From: Saprospiraceae bacterium
GTDB lineage: Bacteria > Bacteroidota > Bacteroidia > Chitinophagales > Saprospiraceae
Length of the DNA stretch: 64,000 nt
Direction of reading: 5' to 3'
Assembly: GCA_026129545.1 (NCBI GenBank)
Contig: JAHCHX010000001.1
Span: 805,501-869,500 of the forward strand
Shown here: positions 45,091 to 55,400 of the stretch, piece by piece
Numbering within the stretch: the stretch's first letter is position 1
How the letters are laid out: every line of letters begins with the position of its first letter
The notes under the pieces: generated by a model
Seen by the model: only the letters and a program-made list of their open reading frames with translations
What the model was told of the DNA's origin: nothing
Databases searched by the model: none
Program-made: the position numbers and the translations under genes

Positions 45091-45117
45091 ACCATCTCTA
45101 CTCACGATTTTATTTTC

Positions 45118-45160
45118 AGGCGCGGGTCATCCCACTTTGATATGGGGTGGCCCGTGCCTG
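45118..45160. terminator. Bidirectional terminator between convergent genes
   Basis: A 17-bp imperfect stem (AGGCGCGGGTCATCCCA pairing with TGGGGTGGCCCGTGCCT) sits between the T9SS gene and lpxB, which converge here. Confidence 0.65.
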
Positions 45161-45161
45161 T

Positions 45162-46286
45162 TTAGCGGTTATTGGGCAAGATTTCGGTCTGCCTGTTCAA
45201 GTGCTTCAAAATCGCCTGCGCCGCTCTTTCCGAAGCCCCCCCCTGACCCAATCGCTCGCGCAATTCGGCATAGCCCGCCTGCAATTCCGCCGCTTTTTCA
45301 GGGTTCAAAATTTCGGCGAGACTGGTTTTTATATTCTCCCTATCCAATTCATCCTGAATCAGCTCTCGCACAAGCGGTCTGTCCATAATCAAATTGACCA
45401 GCGAGATATACTGGACATTGACCAATCTTTTTGCAATAAAAAAAGAAACCGGGCTTCCAGCGTAACACACCACCTCTGGCACGCCGAGCAGCGCCGCTTC
45501 CAGTGTGGAAGTGCCCGATTTCACCAACGCTGCTTTCGACTGCCGCAACAAGTTGTAGGTGTCTCCTTGCACGAGCCGCACGTTTGGATATTTTTCTAAA
45601 AAAGGTTGATAAAATTCAGCTTCCAATGATGAAGCGCCCGCGATGGCAAATTCGTGTTCGGGAAAGTCAACCGTGCTTTCCAACATTCGCGGCAAAATCC
45701 GCTGTACCTCTTGGCGGCGGCTGCCGGGAAGGAGGGTCACTAAGTTGTTCTTAGGGAGGGAGTGATTTGAAGTCACCCCTTCGCTATCTATTGCATCGAG
45801 CAAGGGATGACCGACGAACTCGACCTCGACACCGTATTTTTTGTAAAAATCAACCTCGAAAGGCAGGATGACCAGCATCTTGTCCACGTCGCGGCGAATA
45901 TCGTGCACCCGCGAAGAGTGCCAAGCCCAGATTTGGGGGGAAATGTAGTAGATGACTTTTAGCCCCTGCTGTTTGGCCCATTTTGCGATGCGGAGATTGA
46001 AGCCGGGGTAATCTATCAGCACCAGTGCGTCGGGCTGTTCGGCAAGGATGTCTTTTTTGCAGAAATCAATATTGCGTAGGATGGTGCGCAGGTTTTTCGC
46101 CACTTCGAGAAAGCCCATGAAGGCAAGGTCGCGGTAGTGTTTGACCAGTTCGCCGCCAGCTGCCCGCATCAGGTCGCCTCCCCACACGCGGCATTGGACA
46201 TCAGGTTTTTGCGCCTTCAAAGCCTTAATCAAATTGGAACCGTGCAAGTCGCCAGAGGCTTCGCCCGCGATGATGTAGAGTTTCAT
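45162..46286 (-). CDS. lpxB: Lipid-A-disaccharide synthase
   Basis: The 374-residue product begins YIIAGEASGDLHGSNLIKAL and has MGFLEVAKNLRTI, DYPGFNLRIA, YYISPQIWAWHSSRV and LLPGSRRQEVQRILP, the standard LpxB motifs (GT-B fold, GT19). It joins lipid X and UDP-2,3-diacylglucosamine in lipid A synthesis at the inner membrane. Length is normal. Confidence 0.96.
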   Translation of the reverse strand: MKLYIIAGEASGDLHGSNLIKALKAQKPDVQCRVWGGDLMRAAGGELVKHYRDLAFMGFLEVAKNLRTILRNIDFCKKDILAEQPDALVLIDYPGFNLRIAKWAKQQGLKVIYYISPQIWAWHSSRVHDIRRDVDKMLVILPFEVDFYKKYGVEVEFVGHPLLDAIDSEGVTSNHSLPKNNLVTLLPGSRRQEVQRILPRMLESTVDFPEHEFAIAGASSLEAEFYQPFLEKYPNVRLVQGDTYNLLRQSKAALVKSGTSTLEAALLGVPEVVCYAGSPVSFFIAKRLVNVQYISLVNLIMDRPLVRELIQDELDRENIKTSLAEILNPEKAAELQAGYAELRERLGQGGASERAAQAILKHLNRQTEILPNNR

Positions 46287-46375
46287 TTCTCCTCAATTTT
46301 TTGCCATCCTGTCGGAATCAGCCCATTCTGCAAGAACGCACCAATGGCGGACGTATTCCGACAAAGCGGCAACGG

Positions 46376-46383
46376 CAAAAGTA
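46376..46383 (-). promoter_or_regulatory. Bacteroidota -7 element upstream of lpxB
   Basis: The minus strand reads TACTTTTG, about 90 bases before the lpxB ATG. Confidence 0.4.
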
Positions 46384-46506
46384 TGCCTTGATTCGTCAAG
46401 ATTTGTTAGATGTTCGTGATTGCTCTCCCTGATTTTGAATGAACCAAGACTTCATCCATGCTGAAAACTTGACAGCGCGAGGTGATTGACAAAACAAAAA
46501 AACAAA

Positions 46507-46535
46507 AGCGACGACCGCACAAAACGGTCGCCGCT
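46507..46535 (-). terminator. Terminator of the Omp28-like gene
   Basis: A stem (AGCG...CGACCG on the minus strand with its complement) is followed on that strand by a T-rich run, just after the stop of the gene at 46575-48449. Confidence 0.7.
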
Positions 46536-46574
46536 GGTAAAATTTCGCAAGTACTGAGCGCGGGTCTTAAATCG

Positions 46575-48449
46575 TCATTTGACAATCATCCAAAGGGCGG
46601 TTGCCACTCCTTCCTTGCCTTGCAGCACCACGCGATAGCTCCCGGCAGGCAGATTGTTGGCATCGAGGCGCACGGTGTGCTCACCCGAAGGCAAGTCGCC
46701 CAGATGCTTTGTTTGCATCAAGGTGCCTTGAGCATTGAACACGGAAAGTTGGATGCTCTCGGGTTTTTCGAGACCAAAGAAAACCTGTGTAGCGTCGCGA
46801 GTGGGATTGGGACGGATGCTGAACGTGTTGAGCGCCAGCTCTTTGACGCTGACGAGTGCGGTCACGTTCACATTGTCAATATAAAGGTGGTTGCCATATC
46901 CGGTCTCGCCGACAAAACGAATCAACACTTGGTCGCTACCATTGAATTGGCTGATGTCAAAAGAGTTGTTCGCCCACTGGCTGGCAGTTGGGGTGAAGGC
47001 GCCCGTCTGGGGAGGCGCTGTGGACAAGCCGTCTTTGCCGTCGTGGAAAAGCGTCTGCCAAGTGGCACCGCAGTCGTTTGAAATCTGCACGCGCAAGCTG
47101 TCGAAAAATGTGCTGCTGTAGTATGCGTAAGCGTGGTCAAAAGTGAGTGTGGTCACGCCGTCTGCTTGGCTCAGGTCCAATTTGGGGGTTGTGAGCGTGG
47201 CAAGGCCTGTTGCATAGTCAAAGAAGTTGCAACGTGCCGAGCGAGTGCTGCTGGCACCACCGCCCGTAAACAATTTCCAGCCATGGGTGGCAGTGCCCAC
47301 TGTGACACTTTCCGACGACCAACCAGCCGGAGGGAATGCCACCATTTGGAAACCTTGCTCAAACGGCGTGGAAGAAGGAGCGCCCAAGAGCGCCCTGATT
47401 TGGAGGGTAGAGACGGGGTTCACCATGTTCGTCTGGATGCCGTTGTTGGACGCAAGCGGCTCCACCGAGACGTTGACAAGGCCAGATTGAGTGATAGTCA
47501 CTTCGGTAAGTGTGATGACCTCCGACTCGCCGGGGCCGAGGTCGCCCGTCCAAGAATAGTTGTTCCAAGCGCCGGTGCCCACACGCCAGCGCATCTCAGC
47601 CGAAGTGAGCGGCTCCGTGCTGGTGTTGGTCATGGTGAAAGAAGGCGAGACACCCGACTCGCAAGCGAAGCCGCTGGCGGAAGGAATCTTGATGCCCAAA
47701 CCGGGGATGTCGCCTTTGGGGAAAGTGCGCTCGGACTGATACACTTCCTTGGTGGCATCATTTTGCAGCCATGCAGCCACGCACAGTTGGTTCAGGTCGT
47801 AGATGTTTCTCAAAGCCCAAGAGAACGAGTATTCTTTCACTTCTTCGGCCTCAAAGGCACCCGTTTCGGTGCCAGCCGAGTTGGGCAACATCTTGCGCAT
47901 GATTTGGAAGAAATCTTTTTCTCCGTTGGAGCCGGGTGCTGTTTCAAAAAGAATCTCTTCTTCTAGCACCGCCACGCGCAGCCGCAGGTTGCCTGTCAAC
48001 TCTTCATCGGATTTCACGGCGACCGTGATGTGGATAGTGTCGTAGGTAGCGTTGATTTCGTGGCTCAACTCAATCGTGACTGGTGTGAGGGTGTTGTATG
48101 CGGCCTGAATGGTGGCGGCATTGTAGGAGGTCATGGGAAATATCTCCAAGATGCCGTTTTGCCGTCCGTTGGGCACGCCTGTCACACCATAGTATTGTAC
48201 GCGAGGCAACACTTCAGGTTGAGTTTGCTGGTTCATCGGGTCGAAACCGGGCCAGCTCGTCTGATATTTGATGGGCGTGAGATACTGCTCATTGGCTTTG
48301 ACGGTGGCGTTAAAGGCAGGGTTTTGAGCGGCGCAAGGCCCACAAGAAGCGTTGGTGAATTCTTCAATGAGCACTCGGCGTTGATGTTGCGCGACGATAG
48401 GCAGTGCAAAAGCAAACGCAACGACGAAAAAAAGTAGTTTTTTCAACAT
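46575..48449 (-). CDS. Omp28-related thioredoxin-like protein with type IX sorting domain
   Basis: From the ATG at 48449 the 624-residue product has a signal peptide (MLKKLLFFVVAFAFALPIVAQ), a thioredoxin-like Omp28 domain with RRVLIEEFTNASCGPCAAQN (a CxxC motif) and VTGVPNGRQNG, a carbohydrate-binding-like or jelly-roll region, and a C-terminal T9SS tail (FSIRPNPTRDATQVFFGLEK, then NNLPAGSYRVVLQGKEG). It is exported. The CGPC motif suggests a redox role or a thioredoxin fold used for another purpose. Confidence 0.88.
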   Translation of the reverse strand: MLKKLLFFVVAFAFALPIVAQHQRRVLIEEFTNASCGPCAAQNPAFNATVKANEQYLTPIKYQTSWPGFDPMNQQTQPEVLPRVQYYGVTGVPNGRQNGILEIFPMTSYNAATIQAAYNTLTPVTIELSHEINATYDTIHITVAVKSDEELTGNLRLRVAVLEEEILFETAPGSNGEKDFFQIMRKMLPNSAGTETGAFEAEEVKEYSFSWALRNIYDLNQLCVAAWLQNDATKEVYQSERTFPKGDIPGLGIKIPSASGFACESGVSPSFTMTNTSTEPLTSAEMRWRVGTGAWNNYSWTGDLGPGESEVITLTEVTITQSGLVNVSVEPLASNNGIQTNMVNPVSTLQIRALLGAPSSTPFEQGFQMVAFPPAGWSSESVTVGTATHGWKLFTGGGASSTRSARCNFFDYATGLATLTTPKLDLSQADGVTTLTFDHAYAYYSSTFFDSLRVQISNDCGATWQTLFHDGKDGLSTAPPQTGAFTPTASQWANNSFDISQFNGSDQVLIRFVGETGYGNHLYIDNVNVTALVSVKELALNTFSIRPNPTRDATQVFFGLEKPESIQLSVFNAQGTLMQTKHLGDLPSGEHTVRLDANNLPAGSYRVVLQGKEGVATALWMIVK

Positions 48450-48483
48450 AAGGCAGTAGTTTAAAATTTTGAAAAACGAGCAG

Positions 48484-48491
48484 CAAATGTA
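48484..48491 (-). promoter_or_regulatory. Bacteroidota -7 element for the Omp28-like gene
   Basis: The minus strand reads TACATTTG, 35 bases upstream of the ATG at 48449. Confidence 0.5.
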
Positions 48492-48666
48492 ATTATAGGC
48501 TGTCGCCTGCAACGGATTTTAGACTAAAATATCTTGAACAGCCAATTTTAGCATCTGCTGGGTTTTCATCGGATGGCTCTGAGGAACTTCCATGTCAGGA
48601 TTTTGTTTGAAGGGCGGTAATTTTGTGGCCGACCGTTCACCGTGTGCCGTAAACCGTGAATCTGAT

Positions 48667-51060
48667 ATGACTTTTGAACCGAAAGACGTTTTTCGTAAAC
48701 TCGAGTTTGATAAAATCCTTGATTTGCTTGAAAGGGAGGCACTTACGCCCATGGCGGCGGAAGCGTTGCGACAGACTTTTCCAAAGACAAATTTTTCGGA
48801 AATAGACCTTGCCTTGCGCGAGACGCGCGAGTTCAAACTTGCCTTGGAAAAAAACGACCGATTCCCGTTGGAGTCGTTTCCCGATATCCGACCGGATTTG
48901 AAGATGCTCGAAATTGAAGGCTATACGTTGCAGGCAGAGTCGTTTCAGGGCATTTTGCGCATCTTGCAACTGATGCGCGACGTGTTCAAGTTTTTCTCCG
49001 CTGGGCCTAAAAAAGAGATTTATCCAAAACTTTACGACATCACCCGACCGCTTTCGTTCGATGAGGGCTTGATAAAATCTATCCATGCGGTATTCGACGA
49101 GAAGGGAGAGATTCGCCCCGATGCCTCGCCCGAGCTCATGCGTATTCGCCGCGAGATGCAGCAAAAAGTGAGGGAGTTGGATGCCCGTTTTCGTCAGATT
49201 ATCCAAGAATGTCGTGCCAAAGGTTGGCTGTCCGACTCGCCCGAATCTTTCCGCAATGGTCGCCGCGTGCTCTCCGTGCCCAGCGAGCACAAGCGCAAAA
49301 TCAGGGGCATCATCCACGACGAGTCCGACACGGGGCGCACGGCGTTCATCGAGCCGGAGGCCGTCATCGAAATCAACAACGACCTCTTCGACCTCGAGCA
49401 CGACGAGCGCCGGGAGGTATTCCGCATCCTGCGTGACCTGAGCGAGACGATTCGCCCTTACAGCCCGATGATTCGGGGTTATCTGGAGACGCTGGTGCGG
49501 TTCGACGAAATACAGGCCAAAGCCAAGCTCGGCCTTTCCCTTCGCGCAGGGATGCCTGTTTTGAAAGAAAAACCAATCATCGCCATTCGGAAAGGCTATC
49601 ACCCTTTGTTGTTTCTCAAAAACAAACCTTTGGGTAGAAAGACCGTGCCTTTCGATTTGCGATTGAACCCCGAAAATCACATTCTTATCCTTTCCGGTCC
49701 TAACGCGGGCGGCAAGTCGGTGGCCATGAAATCGGTCGGGCTGTTGCAACTCATGGTGCAGAGCGGCCTTCTTGTGCCAGTGCACGAATTGAGCGAGTTT
49801 GGCATTTTCAAGCAAATATTTGCCGATATCGGCGACCAGCAAAGCCTCGATGACGACCTTTCCACCTACTCCTCGCGCCTGCAAAACGCCCGTGTTTTTC
49901 TCGAAAAAGCAAATCCTCACACATTGGTGTTGATTGATGAAATGGGCAGCGGCACCGACCCCAAACCCGGCGGCGCTATCGCGGAAGCCATCTTGCGCCA
50001 ATTGCACCGCAAGGGGGTATATGCTGTCATCACCACCCACTATTCCAATTTGAAAGTGTTTGCCTTTCGCAATCCCGGCATCCTGAACGGGAACATGCAC
50101 TTCGACAAAGACACCCTTTCACCGACCTATGAGTTGAAGGTGGGACGCCCCGGCAGCTCCTACGCTTTTGAGATTGCCGAAAAAAGCGGCCTGCCGCGCG
50201 ACATCATCGGATACGCTCGCAACCGTACTGGCTCCGAGACCGCAGTGGACGACATCTTGATTGAGCTGCAGCGCGAGAAGCAGGAATTGGAAGAAAAGCT
50301 GCAATCAGTCACTGAGAAAGAACAATCGCTCGAACGTCTCGTCAAGACTTACGACTCCATGCACCACGATTTGGAGGTGAAACGCAAGCAGCTTAAGCTG
50401 AATCAAAAAGAACACGAGCTGCGCGTCAGTGCCAATATCAACCGCGAGGTGGACAAGCTCATCAAGCAACTAAAAGAGGAAAAAAATCTCGAACGGGCTT
50501 TGGAGGTGTCGGCCAAGCTTCGGCAAGAGCGCAGCGACAAGGCTCGTCAGGTGGATGAGGTGAATGCAGAGGTGATTCGGCTGGAAGAAAAAGCGGTGCC
50601 TTCCGCATCGAGCAAGCCCTTGGCGGTGGGCGATTTTGTGCGATTGAGGGCTGGGGGAGCCATTGGTCGCGTTGAGGAAATAAAAGGACAAAAAGCGAGC
50701 CTCGCTATGGGAGGCATTCGTGTCACGGCTCACTTGCGTGACTTGCTTCCTGCTGCCGAGCCGATACAACAAACAGCCCACATCACAGCTACGGACTTGC
50801 AGCAGTCGGCAGCTTTCGATGCAAAAATTGACCTGCGAGGCATGAGCAAAGAGGAGGCTTTGCAGGTGCTGGAAAGATTCGTGGACAACGCACTGCTGGC
50901 CAACGCCAGCAACCTGCGTATCCTGCACGGCAAAGGCGACGGCGTGCTGCGCAAGGTGGTTCGACAAAAATTGCGCGAGTATGGCGGCAACATCTCCAAC
51001 ATTTACCATCCGCAACAAGAGGGGGGCGGCGAAGGCGTGACCATCGTGGAATTGGCTTGA
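48667..51060 (+). CDS. mutS2: Endonuclease MutS2
   Basis: The 797-residue product from the ATG at 48667 (MTFEPKDVFRKLEFDKILDL) has the MutS core domain, the Walker A motif ILSGPNAGGKSVAMKSVGL, the Walker B region TLVLIDEMGSGTDP, a long coiled coil (about 510-640) and a C-terminal Smr nuclease domain (KIDLRGMSKEEALQVLERFV, ILHGKGDGVLRKVVRQKLRE). MutS2 is thought to limit homologous recombination and to act on stalled ribosomes. The 25 residues of open frame upstream lack homology. Confidence 0.95.
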   Translation: MTFEPKDVFRKLEFDKILDLLEREALTPMAAEALRQTFPKTNFSEIDLALRETREFKLALEKNDRFPLESFPDIRPDLKMLEIEGYTLQAESFQGILRILQLMRDVFKFFSAGPKKEIYPKLYDITRPLSFDEGLIKSIHAVFDEKGEIRPDASPELMRIRREMQQKVRELDARFRQIIQECRAKGWLSDSPESFRNGRRVLSVPSEHKRKIRGIIHDESDTGRTAFIEPEAVIEINNDLFDLEHDERREVFRILRDLSETIRPYSPMIRGYLETLVRFDEIQAKAKLGLSLRAGMPVLKEKPIIAIRKGYHPLLFLKNKPLGRKTVPFDLRLNPENHILILSGPNAGGKSVAMKSVGLLQLMVQSGLLVPVHELSEFGIFKQIFADIGDQQSLDDDLSTYSSRLQNARVFLEKANPHTLVLIDEMGSGTDPKPGGAIAEAILRQLHRKGVYAVITTHYSNLKVFAFRNPGILNGNMHFDKDTLSPTYELKVGRPGSSYAFEIAEKSGLPRDIIGYARNRTGSETAVDDILIELQREKQELEEKLQSVTEKEQSLERLVKTYDSMHHDLEVKRKQLKLNQKEHELRVSANINREVDKLIKQLKEEKNLERALEVSAKLRQERSDKARQVDEVNAEVIRLEEKAVPSASSKPLAVGDFVRLRAGGAIGRVEEIKGQKASLAMGGIRVTAHLRDLLPAAEPIQQTAHITATDLQQSAAFDAKIDLRGMSKEEALQVLERFVDNALLANASNLRILHGKGDGVLRKVVRQKLREYGGNISNIYHPQQEGGGEGVTIVELA

Positions 51061-51069
51061 TGCGGCGCG

Positions 51070-52338
51070 TCAGCGAACCACGCTTATCGTGCCAGCCTTC
51101 TCAAACCGCGTTCCGTCCATGCGTTCCAACTCCATCCAATAGGTGTAGACCCCTACCTGCACGGTTTTCCCACGCCAAGTGCCGTCCCAGCCCTGCATTG
51201 GGTCATCAGGGATGAGGTCGTTTTTGTCGAACAAAATGCCACCCCATCGGTCGGCAATCAACATTCGGCGGACGATGGCCACGTCGTTGTCGGTGCTTAT
51301 GAAAAAACGGTTGTTTGGAGAAGGCGCATCTGGGTTGAACACGTTGGGCGCATACACCCTGTCTTCATTGGCAACAAAAATTCGGATTTCATCGCTGGCC
51401 GTGCAGCCATTGGTGTCGGTAGCGATGAGGCGATAATAGGCAGTGCTGCTCAATTCAATGCAGGGCATGACGCAAAGCGAGTCTTGGCAGGGTGGGGCAG
51501 GTTGCCATTCAAGGCTTTGCGGCACAAGGCCAAACAGTGGCGTGATGCACACTGTGTCGCCCCGCGATACTTCCCTGTCCTCGCCCAAATAGACCCAGCC
51601 TTCGCGGAAGTCGAGGCTGAGGTACACCAACGAGTCGCAGCCGTTAGTGCCCGCACCCGGCAAAATTTCGAGACCAGCGCGATTCTCACGGTCGTACCGA
51701 TGGCCATTGACGATTAAAAAATCATCGGCGCACAATGTGTCGGCGATAATGCTAAACGGGGGCACCAAGACATTCAGATTGATTCTTATGATACTGTCGC
51801 ATCCTGCTGCGCCAGCGCCGCTTATCCTCTCCTCACCCGATGTGTTGAAAGCGTGATATGCTTTTCCATTGAAAAAAATCGTGTCGCCCTCACAGATGGT
51901 TGCTTCGTAGTCAAGTTCATTTGGGTAAAAACTCAGGTTCACCCGGATGATGCTGTCGCAGCCATTGGCCGCTCCGTCGTCCACGATTTCCTCCCCGAGA
52001 AAAAATTTGGAATGGTAAGCCCTTCCGTTCACCCACACGGTGTCGCCACCGCAAAGGCTTTGGGTTAATATGGTGATGGGGGGTTGGAAAAAAACCAAAT
52101 TGACAAAAATGACGCTATCGTTGCCGCCGCTCGCCGCTCCGGGCAAAAAAACGGTGCCGCTCGGGTTGGACGCATCGAAAATTTGGTTGCCAATCAGCAA
52201 GGTCTGGTTGGAGCAAAAAGTGTCTCGATAATCGAAATAGGAGGTGTCTGCGATGGCGACCTGCGCTGCGACTGCCCCGTAGGGGGTCGCGGCGGCGATA
52301 AAGGTTGCCATTAGCCAAGTGATTGCGCTTCGAGGCAT
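51070..52338 (-). CDS. Gliding-motility-type secreted protein (T9SS type B C-terminus)
   Basis: The 422-residue product has an N-terminal signal-like segment, three to four repeats of about 55 residues built on a pattern of LCGGDTVWVNGRAYHS and NGCDSIIRVNLSFY, and a C-terminal domain APNVFNPDAPSPNNRFFI with IADRWGGILFDKND, the gliding-motility C-terminal domain used for T9SS type B export. The repeats probably form an adhesin-like stalk. It lies 10 bases from the end of mutS2, convergently. Confidence 0.85.
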   Translation of the reverse strand: MPRSAITWLMATFIAAATPYGAVAAQVAIADTSYFDYRDTFCSNQTLLIGNQIFDASNPSGTVFLPGAASGGNDSVIFVNLVFFQPPITILTQSLCGGDTVWVNGRAYHSKFFLGEEIVDDGAANGCDSIIRVNLSFYPNELDYEATICEGDTIFFNGKAYHAFNTSGEERISGAGAAGCDSIIRINLNVLVPPFSIIADTLCADDFLIVNGHRYDRENRAGLEILPGAGTNGCDSLVYLSLDFREGWVYLGEDREVSRGDTVCITPLFGLVPQSLEWQPAPPCQDSLCVMPCIELSSTAYYRLIATDTNGCTASDEIRIFVANEDRVYAPNVFNPDAPSPNNRFFISTDNDVAIVRRMLIADRWGGILFDKNDLIPDDPMQGWDGTWRGKTVQVGVYTYWMELERMDGTRFEKAGTISVVR

Positions 52339-52368
52339 GGTAGTTTTCTCCGTTTAGTTTGAAAGAAG

Positions 52369-52403
52369 GAAGCCACAGAATCCCCCTTCGACTCTGTGGC
52401 TTC
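52369..52403 (-). terminator. Terminator hairpin downstream of the tail-fibre-like gene
   Basis: A perfect 11-bp stem (GAAGCCACAGA and its complement) lies between the two minus-strand genes; the minus strand after it reads CTTTCTTTC. Confidence 0.5.
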
Positions 52404-52447
52404 TGCTTAGCCGTTTTTCGAAACAAGGTGATTTTCGCCAAAAGGCA

Positions 52448-55400
52448 TTATTTTCTTGTTTGCTCCAATTGCTGCAATCGCGCCTCAAATTTCTCCATTT
52501 GTTTGCGAAGCGCCTCGTTTTCGGATTTCAATGAGTCAATTTGTTGTTGCTGTTCCTGAATGGCTTTGATAGCGAGGATGCCAAAACCAGCGTAGTTGAG
52601 CGAAAGGTAGTTGGTCTGGCCGTCGCGGCCTTGACTTTCACCAACGAGCTCTGGGAACAAGGATTCCACCTCTTGGGCAATAAATCCGAGCGAGCGTTTT
52701 TTCATGTCTTGCTCAGCCGTGTAGTAGTATGAGACTGGCTGGAGCTGCATGATTTTGTTCAAAATGCCCATTGGAATGGCAGCAATTTCTTTTTTCAAAC
52801 GTCTGTCGGAGGGCAAATAAAGCCCCGTCAAGGCGTTGAAAGTGCCAGCGGGCACACCAGCGCCGATTTGGTCGTTGTAGAGTACCAAGTTGCCGAGCGC
52901 GTTCACCTCAAAATCCCAGCGTCGGCCCAATTGATTTTCGAGCGACAAGGCAGCGTCTTTATCGCGCTGGAAAACTTTGACGGAAGATGGGCCGTTGTTG
53001 ATGCCGTTCAGCCCGACGTTGCCCGTGCCGTTGGCTGCAAAAGCAGGGTTGAGGCCTAGGCTTGTGCCAGTGCCTCCATCAATGGTGAACAAAGATGTGG
53101 CTCCACCGCGTCCGGCCAAAGTCCAGCCTCCAGCTCCGCTGTTTTTCAGCAAAACGCGCGAGAAATCGGCGCTTGCCTGCTCTACGGTAAGTTGAGGTGT
53201 GGAAACCGAGCTTTTGATGCGCGCGTCGCCGTCCACGTCCAAGCGGAAGGCGGGCGATGCGACATTGATGCCTACATTGCCCTCTTTGGTCAACAATGCC
53301 GCGCCGCCTGCCGAGGTGAATACGCCTCCGGGGCCTACGCCGTTGTTTTGGCCAATGATGGCTGCCGAGCTGTTGCTGTTTTGGGCATATACACCTTCGC
53401 CATTGTCATTGTTGACTACTTGCAATTTGCCGGTCGTGCTGGTCATAGTGCCAATCAGCACGTTTTCAGTATTGGTATTGTAGATGTTGTTATTGTTCAA
53501 TTTCCAGTTGGGGTCGCCTGTGCCGCCGCCAATTGTGCTGAGGTCCACTGTACTGCCAGAGCCAGATATTTCGAGTATGTTGCCGTTGAGGCTGAGGGTT
53601 TGCAGCTCGTTGGTCGGGTCGTCGTCGTCGTCCCCTGTGTTGTTGATGACGAAATTTGGAGCGTTGCCGGTGATGCTGATGCCTACGCCAGCGGTATAGT
53701 TGTCGCCATCGGGCAGCGTGACGGAGCCTCCGCCGTTGGAAAGGGTCAGTTGATTGCCCAAGATGCTCAATGTTTGCAGCTCGTTGGCGGGGTCGTTGTC
53801 GGTATCGCCCGTGTTGTTGATGGTGAAGTTGGGGGCGTTGCCCGTGATACTGATGCCTGTGCCAGCATTGTAATTGTTGCCGGCAGGTAGGGTGACGGTG
53901 CCGCCGCCGTTGGAGAGCGACAGGTTGTTGCCGTTGAGGCTGAGTGTTTGTAGTTCATTGGTTGGGTCCAAATCACCCGTGTTGTTGATGACAAAATTGG
54001 GCGATAAGCCGCTGATGCTGATGCCTGTGCCAGCGTTGTAAATATCGCCTGTGCCTCCCACCGCGTCGTTGCCGGGAAGCCAGTTGGTGCCATCGAATTT
54101 TAGCACTTGCCCGGCCACTGCTCCTTGTGGGGCTATTTCAAGCGGATTGCTGGCGGTGCCATCGCCGACAAGGCTTGTGCCAGTTTCCACGGTTTGAGTG
54201 CCCCAATTGTCGCCAGTGAATGTGGCGGGTACCCATGCGGAGCCGCTCCAGTGCAGCACTTGGCCAGCGGTGGCTCCTTGCTGAGAGAGGTTGAGCGGGC
54301 TGCCTGCGGTGCCATTGCCTGTGAGTGCGGGTGCGACCGCCACGGTTTGAGCGCCCCAGTCGTCGCCAGCATCGGCTGCCGGAGTCCAAGCAGAGCCGCT
54401 CCATTTTAGTACTTGGCCATTGGTGGCGCCTTGTTGGGCCAGATTCAATGGGCTGCCTGCGGTGCCGTTGCCAGTGAGTGCGGTTGCGACGACGGCGGTC
54501 TGTGCGCCCCAATTGTCGCCAGTTTCATTGCCTGGAAACCATGTGGAACCATTCCATTTCAGTATTTGGCCGCTTGTCGCGCCTTGCTGCGCAATCTTTA
54601 GCGGGGAAATGAGTGTGCCATCGCCAGTGAGTGTGGCATCGGTTTGCGCGACCTGCGTGCCCCAGTTGTCGCCGCCCGAGTTATCATTGGCAGGCGCCCA
54701 TGTCGTTCCGTTCCATTTGAGTACTTGACCCACACCTGCGCTCATGTTGTTGAGTTTGTTTCCGGTGATGGAACCGTTGATGATATTGGTGGTGCCAACG
54801 GAGTTGTTGGCCAGTTCCAAGTTGGTGACGACGGCGGGTTTCAGTTGGAGGTTGGAGAATGGGCCAGAGAGGTCGCCGCCAGCCTGCGAGTTGGTGGTAA
54901 TGTCGTCGAAGGGGTCGAGGTCGCCGTTGTTGATGACGGTGTAGGAATTGCCCGCCGCAACGATTGAGATGCCCGGCCCCGGCAGCACGGTGGTGTTGCC
55001 GACTGCATCGGCTGATGGAATCCATGCCGTGCCATTCCATTTGAGCACTTGGCCATTAGAGGCTCCCATATCGTTTAGTTTTGCGCTGGTGACGGCTCCA
55101 TTGGCTATTTTGTTGCTCGTCACCGCGTTTGCTTTGATTTGCAAATTGGTGAAATTGCCGGTGATTTCGCCGTCAGCGATGCTTACGATGGTTATGTCGT
55201 CATTGGGGTTGGTGTCGCCCGTGTTTGTGATGGTGAAGTTTGGCGAGTTGCCAGTCACGGAGATGCCTGTTCCAGCGGTTATGCCGACCGTGGTGATACC
55301 AGCATCTGCTGCGGGAGCCCAAGTGGTGCCGTTCCATTTGAGGACTTGTCCGTTCGTGGCGCTCATGTTGTTGAGTTTTGCGCCCGTCACGGCTCCATTG

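Noticed and set aside
48637-50100. 487-residue minus-strand frame opposite mutS2
   Set aside because: It is antisense to conserved MutS2 motifs.
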